Part shown: piece by piece, positions 1 through 8,263 of the stretch
How positions within the stretch are numbered: the first letter of the stretch is position 1
How the letters are laid out: each line of letters opens with the position of its first letter
NCBI RefSeq assembly: GCF_002860285.1
Contig: NZ_PGVF01000005.1
Coordinates: 1-64,000 of the forward strand
Direction: 5' to 3'
DNA length: 64,000 nucleotides
From: Bacillus sp. M6-12
GTDB lineage: Bacteria > Bacillota > Bacilli > Bacillales > DSM-1321
Translations under genes and position numbers: made by a program
Notes under the pieces: generated by a model
Databases searched by the model: none
Told to the model about the DNA's origin: nothing
The model's input: only the letters and a program-made list of their open reading frames with translations

Positions 1-12
1 TCACCCCCTCCT
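1..12 (-). promoter_or_regulatory. Ribosome binding site of a divergent gene off the left edge
   Basis: Read on the minus strand, the first bases form a very strong Shine-Dalgarno sequence (AGGAGGGGGTGA). A leftward gene therefore probably starts just outside the window, divergent from the permease. Nothing of its coding sequence is present, so its product is unknown. The 285 bases between it and the permease are AT-rich and must hold both promoters, but no convincing operator is visible. Confidence 0.45.
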
Positions 13-285
13 ACTCGATTAAAATCCATTCGCAATTTGTTGTCTTGTTTAAGACCTTTACATTCTCAGATTGTATAACATGGAAGTTTTTGTACTAAGA
101 GCACAATATATACTGATGAATTTTGGTGTGTGGGGACATTGTTGAGTTCAGCAATTAACGATAAAATTTATTTAAATATTTTTTATTTTCCAACTTTTTT
201 GATTATTGATCAGCCTTAAGCTGAATGGTGGTGGAATGTAAATTAAGTTTAACAATTTTGATGAAATGGAGAGGTGAGGGATTAA

Positions 286-1635
286 ATGGCAGAAGGCAAG
301 AGCAAAGATCTATTTGAAGATTACAGCGTGAAGTCCGTTCCTCAAGAGGAGACAAAGAATTGGTTATCAATGGGGCTTATTTGGGCAGGGGTTGGTATTA
401 GTCTGGGCCTTTTATTAACAGGAGGAACAATTGGAAATGGTTTGACATTGGGGCAGGCAAGTATAGCTGCACTGATTGGAGGAGGGGTTCTAGCCTTAAT
501 TACTATATTAGTGGGAATAATAGGTGCAAAAACAAATCTTTCCACAGCGATGATCAGCCGCTTTACTTTTGGAAATAGGGCAATAATTATAATCGCATTA
601 GTACAAGCTTTAGGTTCTTATGGCTGGTTTGCGGTGCAATTAGGCCTTTTTGGTAAAACCTCCTCAACCTCCTGGGAAATGGCTACAGGATTAGGGGGGA
701 GCACAGTGTTATTTACGATTATTGGCGGTATTTGTATGGTTTTTACCGCCATGATTGGTTACAAAGCACTTGACTTCCTAAGTAAACTGGCTGTTCCACT
801 ACTGCTTCTATTAATGGGAGCTTCAGTGTGGAAAATACTTGAAAATCACAGTTTTTCAGACATTATGTCACTTAAAGGAACCGGGGAGCCAATTACAATA
901 GGTATGGGAATATCAATGGTTATTAGTTCATTCATTGTAGGGGCCGTAGTAGCGCCCGATGTCTCCCGCTATGCAAAGTCTCCAAAGGATACAATAGGGG
1001 CTGCCATCTTAGCGTTTGTGATTGTAGTGCCGATTGTAATGGTAGTCGGAGCTTTAATGGCACAAATTGCTGAAACATGGGATATTGTTGATATTATGCT
1101 GCGCTTGGGCTGGGGAGCAGCTGCTCTTGTTGTTCTTTTGCTTGCACAATGGACATCTAACGATAATAACCTTTACTGCTCAGCACTTGGTTTTTCAGTG
1201 GTATTTACAAAATTGAAAAAATGGCAGTTAACTGTTATTTCTGGAATATTAGGTATTATTCTTGCTGTTCTTGGGATATATGACAACTTTGTATCATGGT
1301 TAATGGTTTTAGGAGTCCTGATTCCGCCTATGGGTGGTGTTATTGCAACTGACTACTATTTATTTAACAAACAGCATTACTTTACTTCTAATCTTGATAG
1401 ACTCATAAATATTCGGACAGTTCCTGTTGTTGCCTGGATTATCGGATCTATTGTTTCATTTGTAACAAATTCTGCTATTTTCACTATTACAACGGTCCCT
1501 GCATTTGATGGGTTTCTGGTGGCTGCAATTGTGCACTTCGGTGTAACAAAGTTTAGTTCTGGTGACTCAAAAATGTTTGCAAAACCTGCTCATAACATAG
1601 TTGAAGCAGAAATGAACAAATCAATGGAGGGGTAA
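286..1635 (+). CDS. NCS1-family cytosine/purine-type permease
   Basis: This 449-aa protein with about twelve hydrophobic helices is a nucleobase:cation symporter-1 (CodB-like) importer acting in the cytoplasmic membrane. The family pattern is visible: a soluble N-terminus of about 25 residues, a Gly-rich first helix, an APDVSRYAKS segment near residue 225 and a WTSNDNNLYC segment near residue 290, both typical of cytosine/purine permeases. The ATG follows GGAGAGGTGAGGG. The hydrolase gene begins two bases after its stop, so the two are surely co-transcribed. The substrate is inferred: cytosine, a hydantoin, allantoin or another nitrogen ring compound. The exact ligand cannot be read from the sequence. 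Confidence 0.85.
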   Translation: MAEGKSKDLFEDYSVKSVPQEETKNWLSMGLIWAGVGISLGLLLTGGTIGNGLTLGQASIAALIGGGVLALITILVGIIGAKTNLSTAMISRFTFGNRAIIIIALVQALGSYGWFAVQLGLFGKTSSTSWEMATGLGGSTVLFTIIGGICMVFTAMIGYKALDFLSKLAVPLLLLLMGASVWKILENHSFSDIMSLKGTGEPITIGMGISMVISSFIVGAVVAPDVSRYAKSPKDTIGAAILAFVIVVPIVMVVGALMAQIAETWDIVDIMLRLGWGAAALVVLLLAQWTSNDNNLYCSALGFSVVFTKLKKWQLTVISGILGIILAVLGIYDNFVSWLMVLGVLIPPMGGVIATDYYLFNKQHYFTSNLDRLINIRTVPVVAWIIGSIVSFVTNSAIFTITTVPAFDGFLVAAIVHFGVTKFSSGDSKMFAKPAHNIVEAEMNKSMEG

Positions 1636-1637
1636 TT

Positions 1638-2453
1638 TTGAGAAGAGTTATTTTATCGCTTGTACAATTCGAAAGCAAATTAATGGATATTTCCGCAAAC
1701 ATTGAAAAAGCCCTCGCTTTTATTAAAGATGCATCACAGCAGCAAGCCGATTTAATTGTTTTTCCTGAGCTGTTTACCACAGGTTATAATCTTGATCTAA
1801 TTGGCAATAAATATTTTGACCTGGCAGAAGATATAAATGGACCTGTGATTAGAACGTTGTTACAGGCTGCCAAACAGTTCAACATAAACATTGTCGCCCC
1901 AATAGCCTTTAAGACCCCTGTACCTGGGATTATCTATAATAGTGCTTTAGTAATAAGCCGCCAAGGAGAGTTTGTCGGGAAATACGACAAAACCCATTTG
2001 TGGGCCAAAGAGAACGTCTTTTTCCGAGAAGGAATGGAACTGCCCGTATTTAATTTAGATTTCGGAACATTAGGTCTTATGATTTGTTATGACGGTGGTT
2101 TTCCGGAAGTGAGCCGTTCCCTTGCCCTACAAGGAGCGGAAATCATACTTTGTCCTTCTGCGTTCCCCATACAGGACAAAGATTTATGGGAAATTTATTT
2201 TCAATCCCGTTCACTAGAAAACGCATGTTTCGTCGGAGGAATTAACAGGGTTGGCCACGAATCTGAGCTCCATATGTTTGGCAACAATCGACTGTATAAT
2301 CCAAGGGGAAAAGAATTGGTGATCGGAAATGTGGATAAAGAGGAAATGCAGGTCATTGAAATTGATTTGGAAGATGTTGTGGAATACCGAAAACAAATTC
2401 CCTACTTAAAAGACTTAAAGCCTGATCTTTATGTAAAACACTATCCTAAATGA
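1638..2453 (+). CDS. Nitrilase-superfamily amidohydrolase (carbon-nitrogen hydrolase)
   Basis: The 271-aa soluble enzyme belongs to the carbon-nitrogen hydrolase superfamily. The catalytic triad is visible: Glu in FPELFTTGYN (about residue 43), Lys in YDKTHLW (about 113) and Cys in LMICYDGGFPE (about 146). The start is TTG, chosen because ATGGAGGGG lies just upstream and the spacing to the permease stop is two bases. Members hydrolyse amides or N-carbamyl compounds. Next to an NCS1 permease, the likely role is cleavage of an imported ring-derived amide to release ammonia. It lacks the CWEN signature of true nitrilases, unlike the enzyme at 38.3 kb. Confidence 0.85.
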   Translation: MRRVILSLVQFESKLMDISANIEKALAFIKDASQQQADLIVFPELFTTGYNLDLIGNKYFDLAEDINGPVIRTLLQAAKQFNINIVAPIAFKTPVPGIIYNSALVISRQGEFVGKYDKTHLWAKENVFFREGMELPVFNLDFGTLGLMICYDGGFPEVSRSLALQGAEIILCPSAFPIQDKDLWEIYFQSRSLENACFVGGINRVGHESELHMFGNNRLYNPRGKELVIGNVDKEEMQVIEIDLEDVVEYRKQIPYLKDLKPDLYVKHYPK

Positions 2454-2562
2454 TATCCGGCAGATTCTATAAGAAAATGTAATTGTGTGCAGATAATAAC
2501 AATATAAAAGGCAGGTTAATGATTTATTTTTCAATTCGCATCGTACTTTTATTCAATTTAGC

Positions 2563-2625
2563 AGCACATTATTTCATCTATTGGATTTCAATTAATCCAG
2601 TAATTTGAAATAATGTGCTTGTTTT
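2563..2625 (+). terminator. Rho-independent terminator after permease-amidohydrolase operon
   Basis: A 14-bp perfect inverted repeat (arms 2563-2576 and 2606-2619, AGCACATTATTTCA) encloses a second inner stem and is followed by TGTTTTTG. It closes the two-gene operon. The rest of the 309-base gap to the next gene is AT-rich with no other clear signal. Confidence 0.75.
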
Positions 2626-2762
2626 TGTTCATCAATAGTAACGATAAAAAACCTTTGGAAATAAAATAAGTAAAAGGGTATATATTCATGTTAGAATAAA
2701 CGTAGTTTGGGATAAAATTGGTAACTTTACTAAGGGAAAGGCACTGAATTAGGAGGCATTTT

Positions 2763-4169
2763 ATGAAACGTCTCGTTTTATTATCGCAATATGAGTTTCT
2801 AAAAAGAGAGTTCGAATATTTAGAGCAAATTGGCCGGATTGGGCCAGGGAAAAGTTTGGAACTAATTCAATGCTATGAGATTAAACAGGCAGAAATCGAA
2901 AAGAAGGCTCCGGTTAGTTTGAACTTTGTTCAAATCCTTTTGATTATCGGGGCCGCGTTAATCGGGTTAGGGATTTTGAGTTTTGTGGCGAGCAATTGGA
3001 AAGGGCTGACTGAATTTGAGAAGTTCGCCATTTTGCTGCTCGGCTTAATTGCTGCTTATGTAAGCGCCTGGCTGTTTGAAGAGAAAAAGCCCGGGGTTTC
3101 TAAGGTTTTGTATTACATTGGTGTTTTTGCATATGGAGGAGAAATTTTCTATGTCGGACAGATGTTTCACCTTGGCGGGGAAGTCGGAAATGCCTTATTG
3201 GCTTGGGCGATTGGAACTCTCCCGTTAGCTTTTTATTTAAAGGATAAAGTTCTTTATATTTTTGGTTTTGGACTACTGTATTTGGGTCTTGAAGCGAAAT
3301 TCCTGTTAGATGAAAGCCCGTCCTATATGATTTTGCTTTTGCTGCCCATCCTTTTTGCAGCAGGACATTTCCTGATGAACCGGAACAGAATCTTGCTGTA
3401 TGTTAACTTTGCCTTGCTGTATCAGTTCATTGAAGCTAAATTTATGTTTACTGAAGGAGGGGCATCATATGTTATGGTGGCCGTTATCCCGCTTTTCTTC
3501 GCCATGTGGCATTACTTCTTAAAGAAAAATAACTTCATTCTTATCGCTAATTTTTTCCTGTTGTATCAATTCATTGAGATGAAATTCGCGGTCGAAATAG
3601 CCGAAGGAACGAAGTATAACTTTCCAATAGTTCTGACTGTACTGATCCCAATCCTGTATTTTATCGGGCATCAGTGGATGAATAAATCAATTCCGTTATT
3701 TGCGGCCAATTTTGTGCTAACGCTGCAATGGATTATTATAACGATGATGTATTTTGATGTGGATGTCGTTGGTTATTACTTATTAGTACTCTTTGTGATT
3801 GGCATGGTGATATCCCATTTACAACACCCGGATTACCAATCTATTTTGAAGATTTTTGGATTTTCCATTCAGTTCAGTACCGGTATCATCCTGACAATTC
3901 CTTATGTTTGGAGCAACTTAGTAACAGATGTCCCGATTTGGCTTATTTTCGGGATTTTATATTCGATATATATTCTGTTTCTTGTGTACCGTCAGTATTT
4001 AATGGGTGTCATCATGTTTAGTATTTTAATACTAAGGTTCTACGTCGACATTTCCCTTGTTTTTATGAATAAATCCATTGCCTTTTTCATTGGAGGACTA
4101 TTACTGATCACACTGGGATTTTGGATTGAAAAAACGAGGAGAGGGGATAAAAAGAATGAAAAGCTTTAG
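2763..4169 (+). CDS. DUF2157 polytopic membrane protein
   Basis: This 468-aa protein has a short soluble N-terminus (about 60 residues) followed by about twelve hydrophobic segments. The N-terminal pattern, with repeated LLYQFIEAKF-like segments between helices, fits the DUF2157 family. The start ATG follows AGGAGGC. It is translationally coupled to the GDYXXLXY protein, a partnership often seen for DUF2157 proteins in Bacillales. No enzymatic motif is visible and the function of the family is not established; a role in envelope or stress physiology is only a guess. Confidence 0.8.
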   Translation: MKRLVLLSQYEFLKREFEYLEQIGRIGPGKSLELIQCYEIKQAEIEKKAPVSLNFVQILLIIGAALIGLGILSFVASNWKGLTEFEKFAILLLGLIAAYVSAWLFEEKKPGVSKVLYYIGVFAYGGEIFYVGQMFHLGGEVGNALLAWAIGTLPLAFYLKDKVLYIFGFGLLYLGLEAKFLLDESPSYMILLLLPILFAAGHFLMNRNRILLYVNFALLYQFIEAKFMFTEGGASYVMVAVIPLFFAMWHYFLKKNNFILIANFFLLYQFIEMKFAVEIAEGTKYNFPIVLTVLIPILYFIGHQWMNKSIPLFAANFVLTLQWIIITMMYFDVDVVGYYLLVLFVIGMVISHLQHPDYQSILKIFGFSIQFSTGIILTIPYVWSNLVTDVPIWLIFGILYSIYILFLVYRQYLMGVIMFSILILRFYVDISLVFMNKSIAFFIGGLLLITLGFWIEKTRRGDKKNEKL

Positions 4170-4710
4170 GAAGCCGAAGCCTTTATTCCTGATTTCCCTC
4201 TTTATTCCGGTTGCCGTGCTGACAGTGATGCTTGTAAAGCCTCTAGATACAATACGGAATGGGGCGGACATCACTCTTGCAACAATTCCTGTCGATCCTC
4301 GAGATCTCTTTTATGGTGATTATGTTATTTTAGATCTGGAAATCGAGCGAGTGGATGCCGATTTACTGGAAAAGGATTTAAGGCAAAAAGTTGAGGAAAA
4401 TAAATTTACTGAAATTCCATCCGTATATGTATCATTAGAGAAAAAGAAAAATGGCATTTATCAGGCTGCAAATGTTTCTCAACAAAAGCCTGACGGAATT
4501 TATATGAAGGGGAAAATGTCTCCCTATATCGAAAAGTGGGATGAAAGCCAGAATCCTTTCGTGATGATAGAGTATGGAATCGACCGTTTTTATGTAGAAG
4601 AGGGAACCGGGCTGGAGCTAGAAAAACAAGCCAGCAAGGGGAAAGTTCTTGTTAACGCAAAAAACAAAGAGGGTTATTCAATCTTAACAGGGATTCAAGC
4701 AATGGAATAA
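4156..4710 (+). CDS. GDYXXLXY-domain exported/membrane-anchored protein
   Basis: The protein has about 184 aa, with a basic N-terminus and one hydrophobic segment (signal anchor, about residues 7-25) followed by an extracytoplasmic domain. The family motif GDYVILDLEI sits at about residue 55. The reading frame is open from a TTG at 4126, inside the preceding gene, but the ATG at 4156 is preceded by AGGAGAGGGG and is preferred. It overlaps the 3' end of the DUF2157 gene, so the two are co-translated and probably interact at the membrane. The family's biochemical role is unknown. Confidence 0.8.
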   Translation: MKSFRKPKPLFLISLFIPVAVLTVMLVKPLDTIRNGADITLATIPVDPRDLFYGDYVILDLEIERVDADLLEKDLRQKVEENKFTEIPSVYVSLEKKKNGIYQAANVSQQKPDGIYMKGKMSPYIEKWDESQNPFVMIEYGIDRFYVEEGTGLELEKQASKGKVLVNAKNKEGYSILTGIQAME

Positions 4711-4713
4711 TAG

Positions 4714-4748
4714 CATTAACTCCTGCGGCAGCGGGGGTTATTTTTTTG
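4714..4748 (+). terminator. Terminator after the DUF2157/GDYXXLXY pair
   Basis: A GC-rich hairpin (AACTCCTGC / GCGGGGGTT) is followed by ATTTTTTT immediately after the stop codon. Confidence 0.7.
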
Positions 4749-4801
4749 GTGCAAACGGGGAATCCTGCAGCAAGATTATTAAGGTTTGTCTAAAAATCAC
4801 G

Positions 4802-4842
4802 CAAAAGGGGTTCGGAATGAGACCATTCCAAACCCCTTTTGT
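4802..4842. terminator. Second, bidirectional hairpin terminator
   Basis: CAAAAGGGGTTCGGAATG pairs with CATTCCAAACCCCTTTTG around a 4-base loop, with one mismatch. A-rich and T-rich flanks let it act on both strands. Confidence 0.6.
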
Positions 4843-4908
4843 CGACAATCTGAGAAGATTCTTCTTTTTGACTAAATAACAACGCATAACATTTTAAACA
4901 AGTACAAA

Positions 4909-5087
4909 TGTCCAGCTCCAGCGCCCAGCCCCTCGAGGTCGCCAATCGCTTCGGAAGGCAAAATGCGACTTCTGTCAGCGCTTGTCTTATGCTTGTCGGA
5001 GGTCCACAGGACGTGGGTCAGAACGGCGTTGCCACAGGACGTGGCGACTTTAGCCGTTCTTCCTCTGACCAGGGCGCTTTCGCTTTT
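4909..5087. repeat. GC-rich interspersed repeat of the Bacillus TCCAGCTCCAGCGCC type
   Basis: A block much richer in G and C than its surroundings begins TCCAGCTCCAGCGCCCAGCC and ends CAGGGCGCTTTCGCTTTTA. The two ends can pair (AGCGCCC with GGGCGCT), so a transcript would fold into one long structured hairpin. I recognise the opening words as a dispersed repeat found in many copies in soil Bacillaceae genomes. The open frames across it look accidental. It abuts the 3' end of the peroxiredoxin gene. Confidence 0.6.
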
Positions 5088-5091
5088 AAAT

Positions 5092-5634
5092 TTAAAACTC
5101 TTGTTCTATTGTTTTCTCACCCAATGTCCAATCCATCGGGCACATGCCGCCTGATTGTAAAGCTTGAAGTACCCGAACAGTTTCTGCAGCACTTCTTCCG
5201 ACATTTCCATTGGTCATTGCAGCATATTGTATGACTCCATCAGGATTAATTATGTATAAAGCGCGATGAGCAGCTCCTGTATTTTGGTCTAATACATCAT
5301 AGGCTTGGGTTACTTCCTTTTTATAATCAGATGCCAGTGTAAGATCGATTGCACCTATTGCATTTGGATGGTCTGCCTTTAGCCAGGCTCTGTGTGTGAA
5401 AATACTGTCTGTACTAATTGCGAGCACATCTGTATTCAGGTTTTCAAATTCAGGTAAGTAACTATTCATTACTCTAATTTCAGTTGGACAAACAATTGAA
5501 AAATCATATGGATAAAAGAAAAGAATTAACCATTTGCCTTTATAATTATCAAGCGTTGAAGGTATAGGCAAGCTGGAGTATGAAGACACAGTATCCACTT
5601 TAAAATCCGGTGCGATAGTTCCGATGTTTAACAT
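5092..5634 (-). CDS. 2-Cys peroxiredoxin (AhpC/TSA family, YkuU-like)
   Basis: This 180-aa cytosolic thiol peroxidase reduces peroxides at the expense of thioredoxin or a similar donor. The peroxidatic cysteine lies in FSIVCPTEI (about residue 50; the usual family form is FTFVCPTEI) with the conserved upstream PYDF. The resolving cysteine is in GMCPMDW near residue 165, so it is a typical 2-Cys enzyme. The C-terminus is short, lacking the GG/YF extension linked to overoxidation sensitivity. It is a single gene. An imperfect repeat (TAGGT-N6-ACCTA, 5668-5683) lies just upstream, but no clear PerR box is seen. Confidence 0.88.
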   Translation of the reverse strand: MLNIGTIAPDFKVDTVSSYSSLPIPSTLDNYKGKWLILFFYPYDFSIVCPTEIRVMNSYLPEFENLNTDVLAISTDSIFTHRAWLKADHPNAIGAIDLTLASDYKKEVTQAYDVLDQNTGAAHRALYIINPDGVIQYAAMTNGNVGRSAAETVRVLQALQSGGMCPMDWTLGEKTIEQEF

Positions 5635-5845
5635 TTGTGTTTTGCTCCTTATTTAGTAATTATGAACTAGGTTATTTTACCTAATAATTTGGAGAATATC
5701 AAAAATTAAGGCTTTTTCTAACGTGGAAATAGAAAAAACAATGCAAGTCATTCAAGGCATTAGTTTGGAATTGCGCAGGAAGATTAGCTGCTGGAATCTT
5801 TAATCTTTTATTTTTTCGTCCTGACCTTCGCTGTATTTGAATAAT

Positions 5846-5870
5846 GTTTTCGTGCCATTTGAGCGGGTAA
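5846..5870 (+). promoter_or_regulatory. Putative SigB promoter of the DUF2188 gene
   Basis: GTTTTC (5846-5851), 13 bases, then GGGTAA (5865-5870) closely matches the general-stress sigma-B pattern GTTTNN-N12-15-GGGWAW. It lies 54 bases ahead of the start codon. Confidence 0.55.
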
Positions 5871-5923
5871 TGTAATGGTGTTCAGAAAGATATGAATATA
5901 TTTACTTAACAGGAGGTTTTACC

Positions 5924-6178
5924 ATGACAAAAAACAATAGCGAGCGCGATCAATATTTTAAAGACCGGGCAGGAACTGACGAAGCCAGATTCCATGTTGT
6001 CCCGCATGATGAGGAAGGCTGGGCTGTCAAAACAGAGGGCGAAAATAAGCCTGACTATACTTCGGGTTCAAAGTCTGAAGCTGTAAAAGAAGCCAAGCGA
6101 ATGGCGGAGGAAGCAGGGACAATGGCGATCATTCACGATGAAGACGGAAAAATTGAAGAGCAGCATAATTATCAGTAA
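5924..6178 (+). CDS. Small DUF2188-family protein, probable general-stress protein
   Basis: This 84-aa, highly charged, cysteine-free soluble protein starts at an ATG seven bases after AGGAGG. The middle (FHVVPHDEEGWAVKTEGENK) and the C-terminal pattern GTMAIIHDEDGKIEEQ match DUF2188 proteins, which are small and of unknown biochemical role. The SigB-like promoter upstream and the lack of partners suggest a single-gene stress-regulon member. No catalytic residue can be identified. Confidence 0.8.
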   Translation: MTKNNSERDQYFKDRAGTDEARFHVVPHDEEGWAVKTEGENKPDYTSGSKSEAVKEAKRMAEEAGTMAIIHDEDGKIEEQHNYQ

Positions 6179-6185
6179 TACGGGA

Positions 6186-6233
6186 AAAACAGCCCTGGGA
6201 AAGCGTAACTGCTGCTCTGGGCTGTTTTATTTT
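6186..6233 (+). terminator. Terminator after the DUF2188 gene
   Basis: AAAACAGCCC and GGGCTGTTTT form a 10-bp stem followed by ATTTT, directly after the stop codon. Confidence 0.75.
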
Positions 6234-6525
6234 GATAGTTGCCATTTCAAATTTTAATGCAATAATTTCTGCTTTTTTATAAAGATGTGAGATTAAAAGT
6301 TTTCATGTGTGGGTATTTAGTATTAAAACTGATTAGGAGAAATAGTTACCAAAGAATTCTATACATGAATTCGGGGTTAAGAGTAACATATTTTAAAAAC
6401 TTCCCAAAAGCCTGCATACTCATATAAATAACCGTAACCATTACTCTTCACCAATCACTTCATATCTATAACAAAACATATATTATTACTCCTCCAGCAT
6501 TGAAAATATTGGCCTTGTTTGAGGA

Positions 6526-6553
6526 TTGTAATTTATCCCATATAGCTTATAAT
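6526..6553 (+). promoter_or_regulatory. Candidate SigA promoter of the exopolysaccharide operon
   Basis: TTGTAA (6526-6531) and TATAAT (6548-6553) are separated by 16 bases, about 90 bases upstream of the first gene. The rest of the 460-base gap (6180-6640) is AT-rich; I looked for a c-di-GMP riboswitch core and did not find one. Confidence 0.4.
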
Positions 6554-6584
6554 CTATGTATTATACTCAAGCTGTCTGATTTAC

Positions 6585-6620
6585 AAAACCGGCCGAGTAC
6601 ATTTCAATGGCCGGTTTTTT
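6585..6620 (+). terminator. Leader hairpin/attenuator before the diguanylate cyclase gene
   Basis: AAAACCGGCC and GGCCGGTTTTTT form a GC-rich hairpin with a T-run. It ends 21 bases before the start codon and lies downstream of the best promoter, so it may act as a transcription attenuator for the whole operon. If the real promoter lies elsewhere it would simply terminate upstream transcription. Confidence 0.55.
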
Positions 6621-6641
6621 ATGAGTTTTCCGGAGGTATTT

Positions 6642-8258
6642 ATGAATTTTGAAAAATATAAAAATCATTTAATAAAAAAAATTAAGGATCAGCTGGAATC
6701 CTGGTTTGATGAGAATAAAAACACAAATATACCCGCATCGGAAATTTATCGTTTTTTACATTCCATTAAAGGAACTTCTGGAACATTAGAACTCGGAGGT
6801 CTGTACCAGCTTTCTGAAATCTTACTAGGCCAGCTGGATGAAAACAGTACAAAGATATGGGTAAAAGAAGATCTGCGAAATTTTTTATTCGATTTAATAG
6901 CATTTACCTATCAATATGAGCATTTTCAGGATGAAATAAAACTCTCGGAACAATCGGGAAACACTTCTGGACCTTTGATTCTAATTATAGATGATGATGT
7001 GTCTATGCTCATATTGCTAAAGGATATATTGGAGGAACAGGGCTGGATGGTAATAGCCAGCAATGATCCGATAAAGGCAACTGCCCAATATTTTGAAATG
7101 CAACCAGATTGCTTAATCATTGATATTAATTTACCAAGTAAAGATGGTTTTCAAATTCTGGAGGACGTTAACAAGCATAATGAACGGCATTATATTCCTA
7201 AGCTGATGATTAGCAGCCAGTCGGACAGAGACTCACGGATAAGAGCATATAACATGGGGGCGGATGATTTCATGTTAAAGCCCGTTGATATCGAAGAGTT
7301 CACAGTTAGGGTGAGAAGACATCTGCTGAGAAAGCAGCTATTTGATCAGTCCTTATTAATCGATGAGCTGACACAGGTCTTTAATAGAAGATTTCTGAAT
7401 CAAAGCCTACCTAGAATGTTTGAAGGCATTAAACGCAACAATTCTGTCTTTACAATAGCCATGCTGGATATCGACCATTTCAAAAAAGTAAATGATACAT
7501 ACGGCCATTTGACTGGAGACAAAATCCTAATCGAGTTTGCTTCTTTTTTGAAATCAGAACTTAGGTCAACTGATATGGTCTTTAGATATGGCGGAGAGGA
7601 ATTCACCGTTCTCTTTCCGCATACCTCCTCCGTGGAAGTGAAGAAGACGCTCGAAAATTTAATTGCTTCTTTTTCAGAAAAAGAATTTAAAGCAAACGGC
7701 GCTTCTTTTACCCTTACTTTCTCGGCTGGAATTTATACAGTTAATGATATTACCAGTTCACCAGAGGAAGCATTGAAGATTGCTGACCAGTCACTGTATG
7801 AGGCAAAGCAAAATGGGAGAGCGAGAGCAGTCGTTTCCAGAGTGCTTACGGAAACGTCCAAGAAGGTTATGTGCATTTCTGTTATCGACGATGATGTGAT
7901 CATACGTTCCATGCTGCTTCGCATGCTGCAAACTGTCCAAACTGAAGATATTGAATTAGATATAGCGGTCTATGAGAATGGCCAGAAATTTTTCGAATCC
8001 AACCGTATTGAAGAGAGTGATGATCACTTTGTTGTTATCGATGGAGTAATGCCGATAATGGATGGCTTGGAAGTTCTGCAAAAATTAAAACAGACAGAAA
8101 GCAAAGATAAGCGGATATCCGCGCTTATGTTAACAGGGCGGAAGAATGAACGAGATATTGCCAGGGCTTTAAAGCTGGGCGCTGATGATTATGTAACAAA
8201 GCCATTTAGCATATTGGAACTCCAGGCACGAATAGAACGCTTGCTTAAAAGGGCTTAG
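6642..8258 (+). CDS. HPt-REC-GGDEF-REC diguanylate cyclase response regulator
   Basis: This cytosolic 538-aa signalling protein makes cyclic di-GMP. In order it has an HPt domain (phosphorylatable His40 in FLHSIKGTSG), a receiver (about 108-225; IIDDD, Asp in IIDINLPSKDG, LKPVD), a GGDEF domain (about 235-400) and a second receiver (about 415-535; VIDDD, Asp in VVIDGVMP, TKPF). The cyclase signature is intact as GGEEF, with an RSTD product-inhibition site five residues before it. The ATG at 6642 is chosen because CCGGAGG precedes it; a longer frame starts at 6621 without a site. An HPt plus two receivers on one cyclase makes it a natural phosphorelay target of the hybrid kinase at the operon's other end. 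Confidence 0.9.
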   Translation: MNFEKYKNHLIKKIKDQLESWFDENKNTNIPASEIYRFLHSIKGTSGTLELGGLYQLSEILLGQLDENSTKIWVKEDLRNFLFDLIAFTYQYEHFQDEIKLSEQSGNTSGPLILIIDDDVSMLILLKDILEEQGWMVIASNDPIKATAQYFEMQPDCLIIDINLPSKDGFQILEDVNKHNERHYIPKLMISSQSDRDSRIRAYNMGADDFMLKPVDIEEFTVRVRRHLLRKQLFDQSLLIDELTQVFNRRFLNQSLPRMFEGIKRNNSVFTIAMLDIDHFKKVNDTYGHLTGDKILIEFASFLKSELRSTDMVFRYGGEEFTVLFPHTSSVEVKKTLENLIASFSEKEFKANGASFTLTFSAGIYTVNDITSSPEEALKIADQSLYEAKQNGRARAVVSRVLTETSKKVMCISVIDDDVIIRSMLLRMLQTVQTEDIELDIAVYENGQKFFESNRIEESDDHFVVIDGVMPIMDGLEVLQKLKQTESKDKRISALMLTGRKNERDIARALKLGADDYVTKPFSILELQARIERLLKRA

Positions 8259-8263
8259 AATAA

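Noticed and set aside
4908..5234. Plus-strand open frames of 108 and 63 residues
   Set aside because: They run through the GC-rich repeat and the antisense of the peroxiredoxin gene, with no ribosome site or family pattern.
6180..6640. c-di-GMP riboswitch ahead of the diguanylate cyclase operon
   Set aside because: I looked for the GEMM core and found no convincing match; only the terminator-like hairpin is present.
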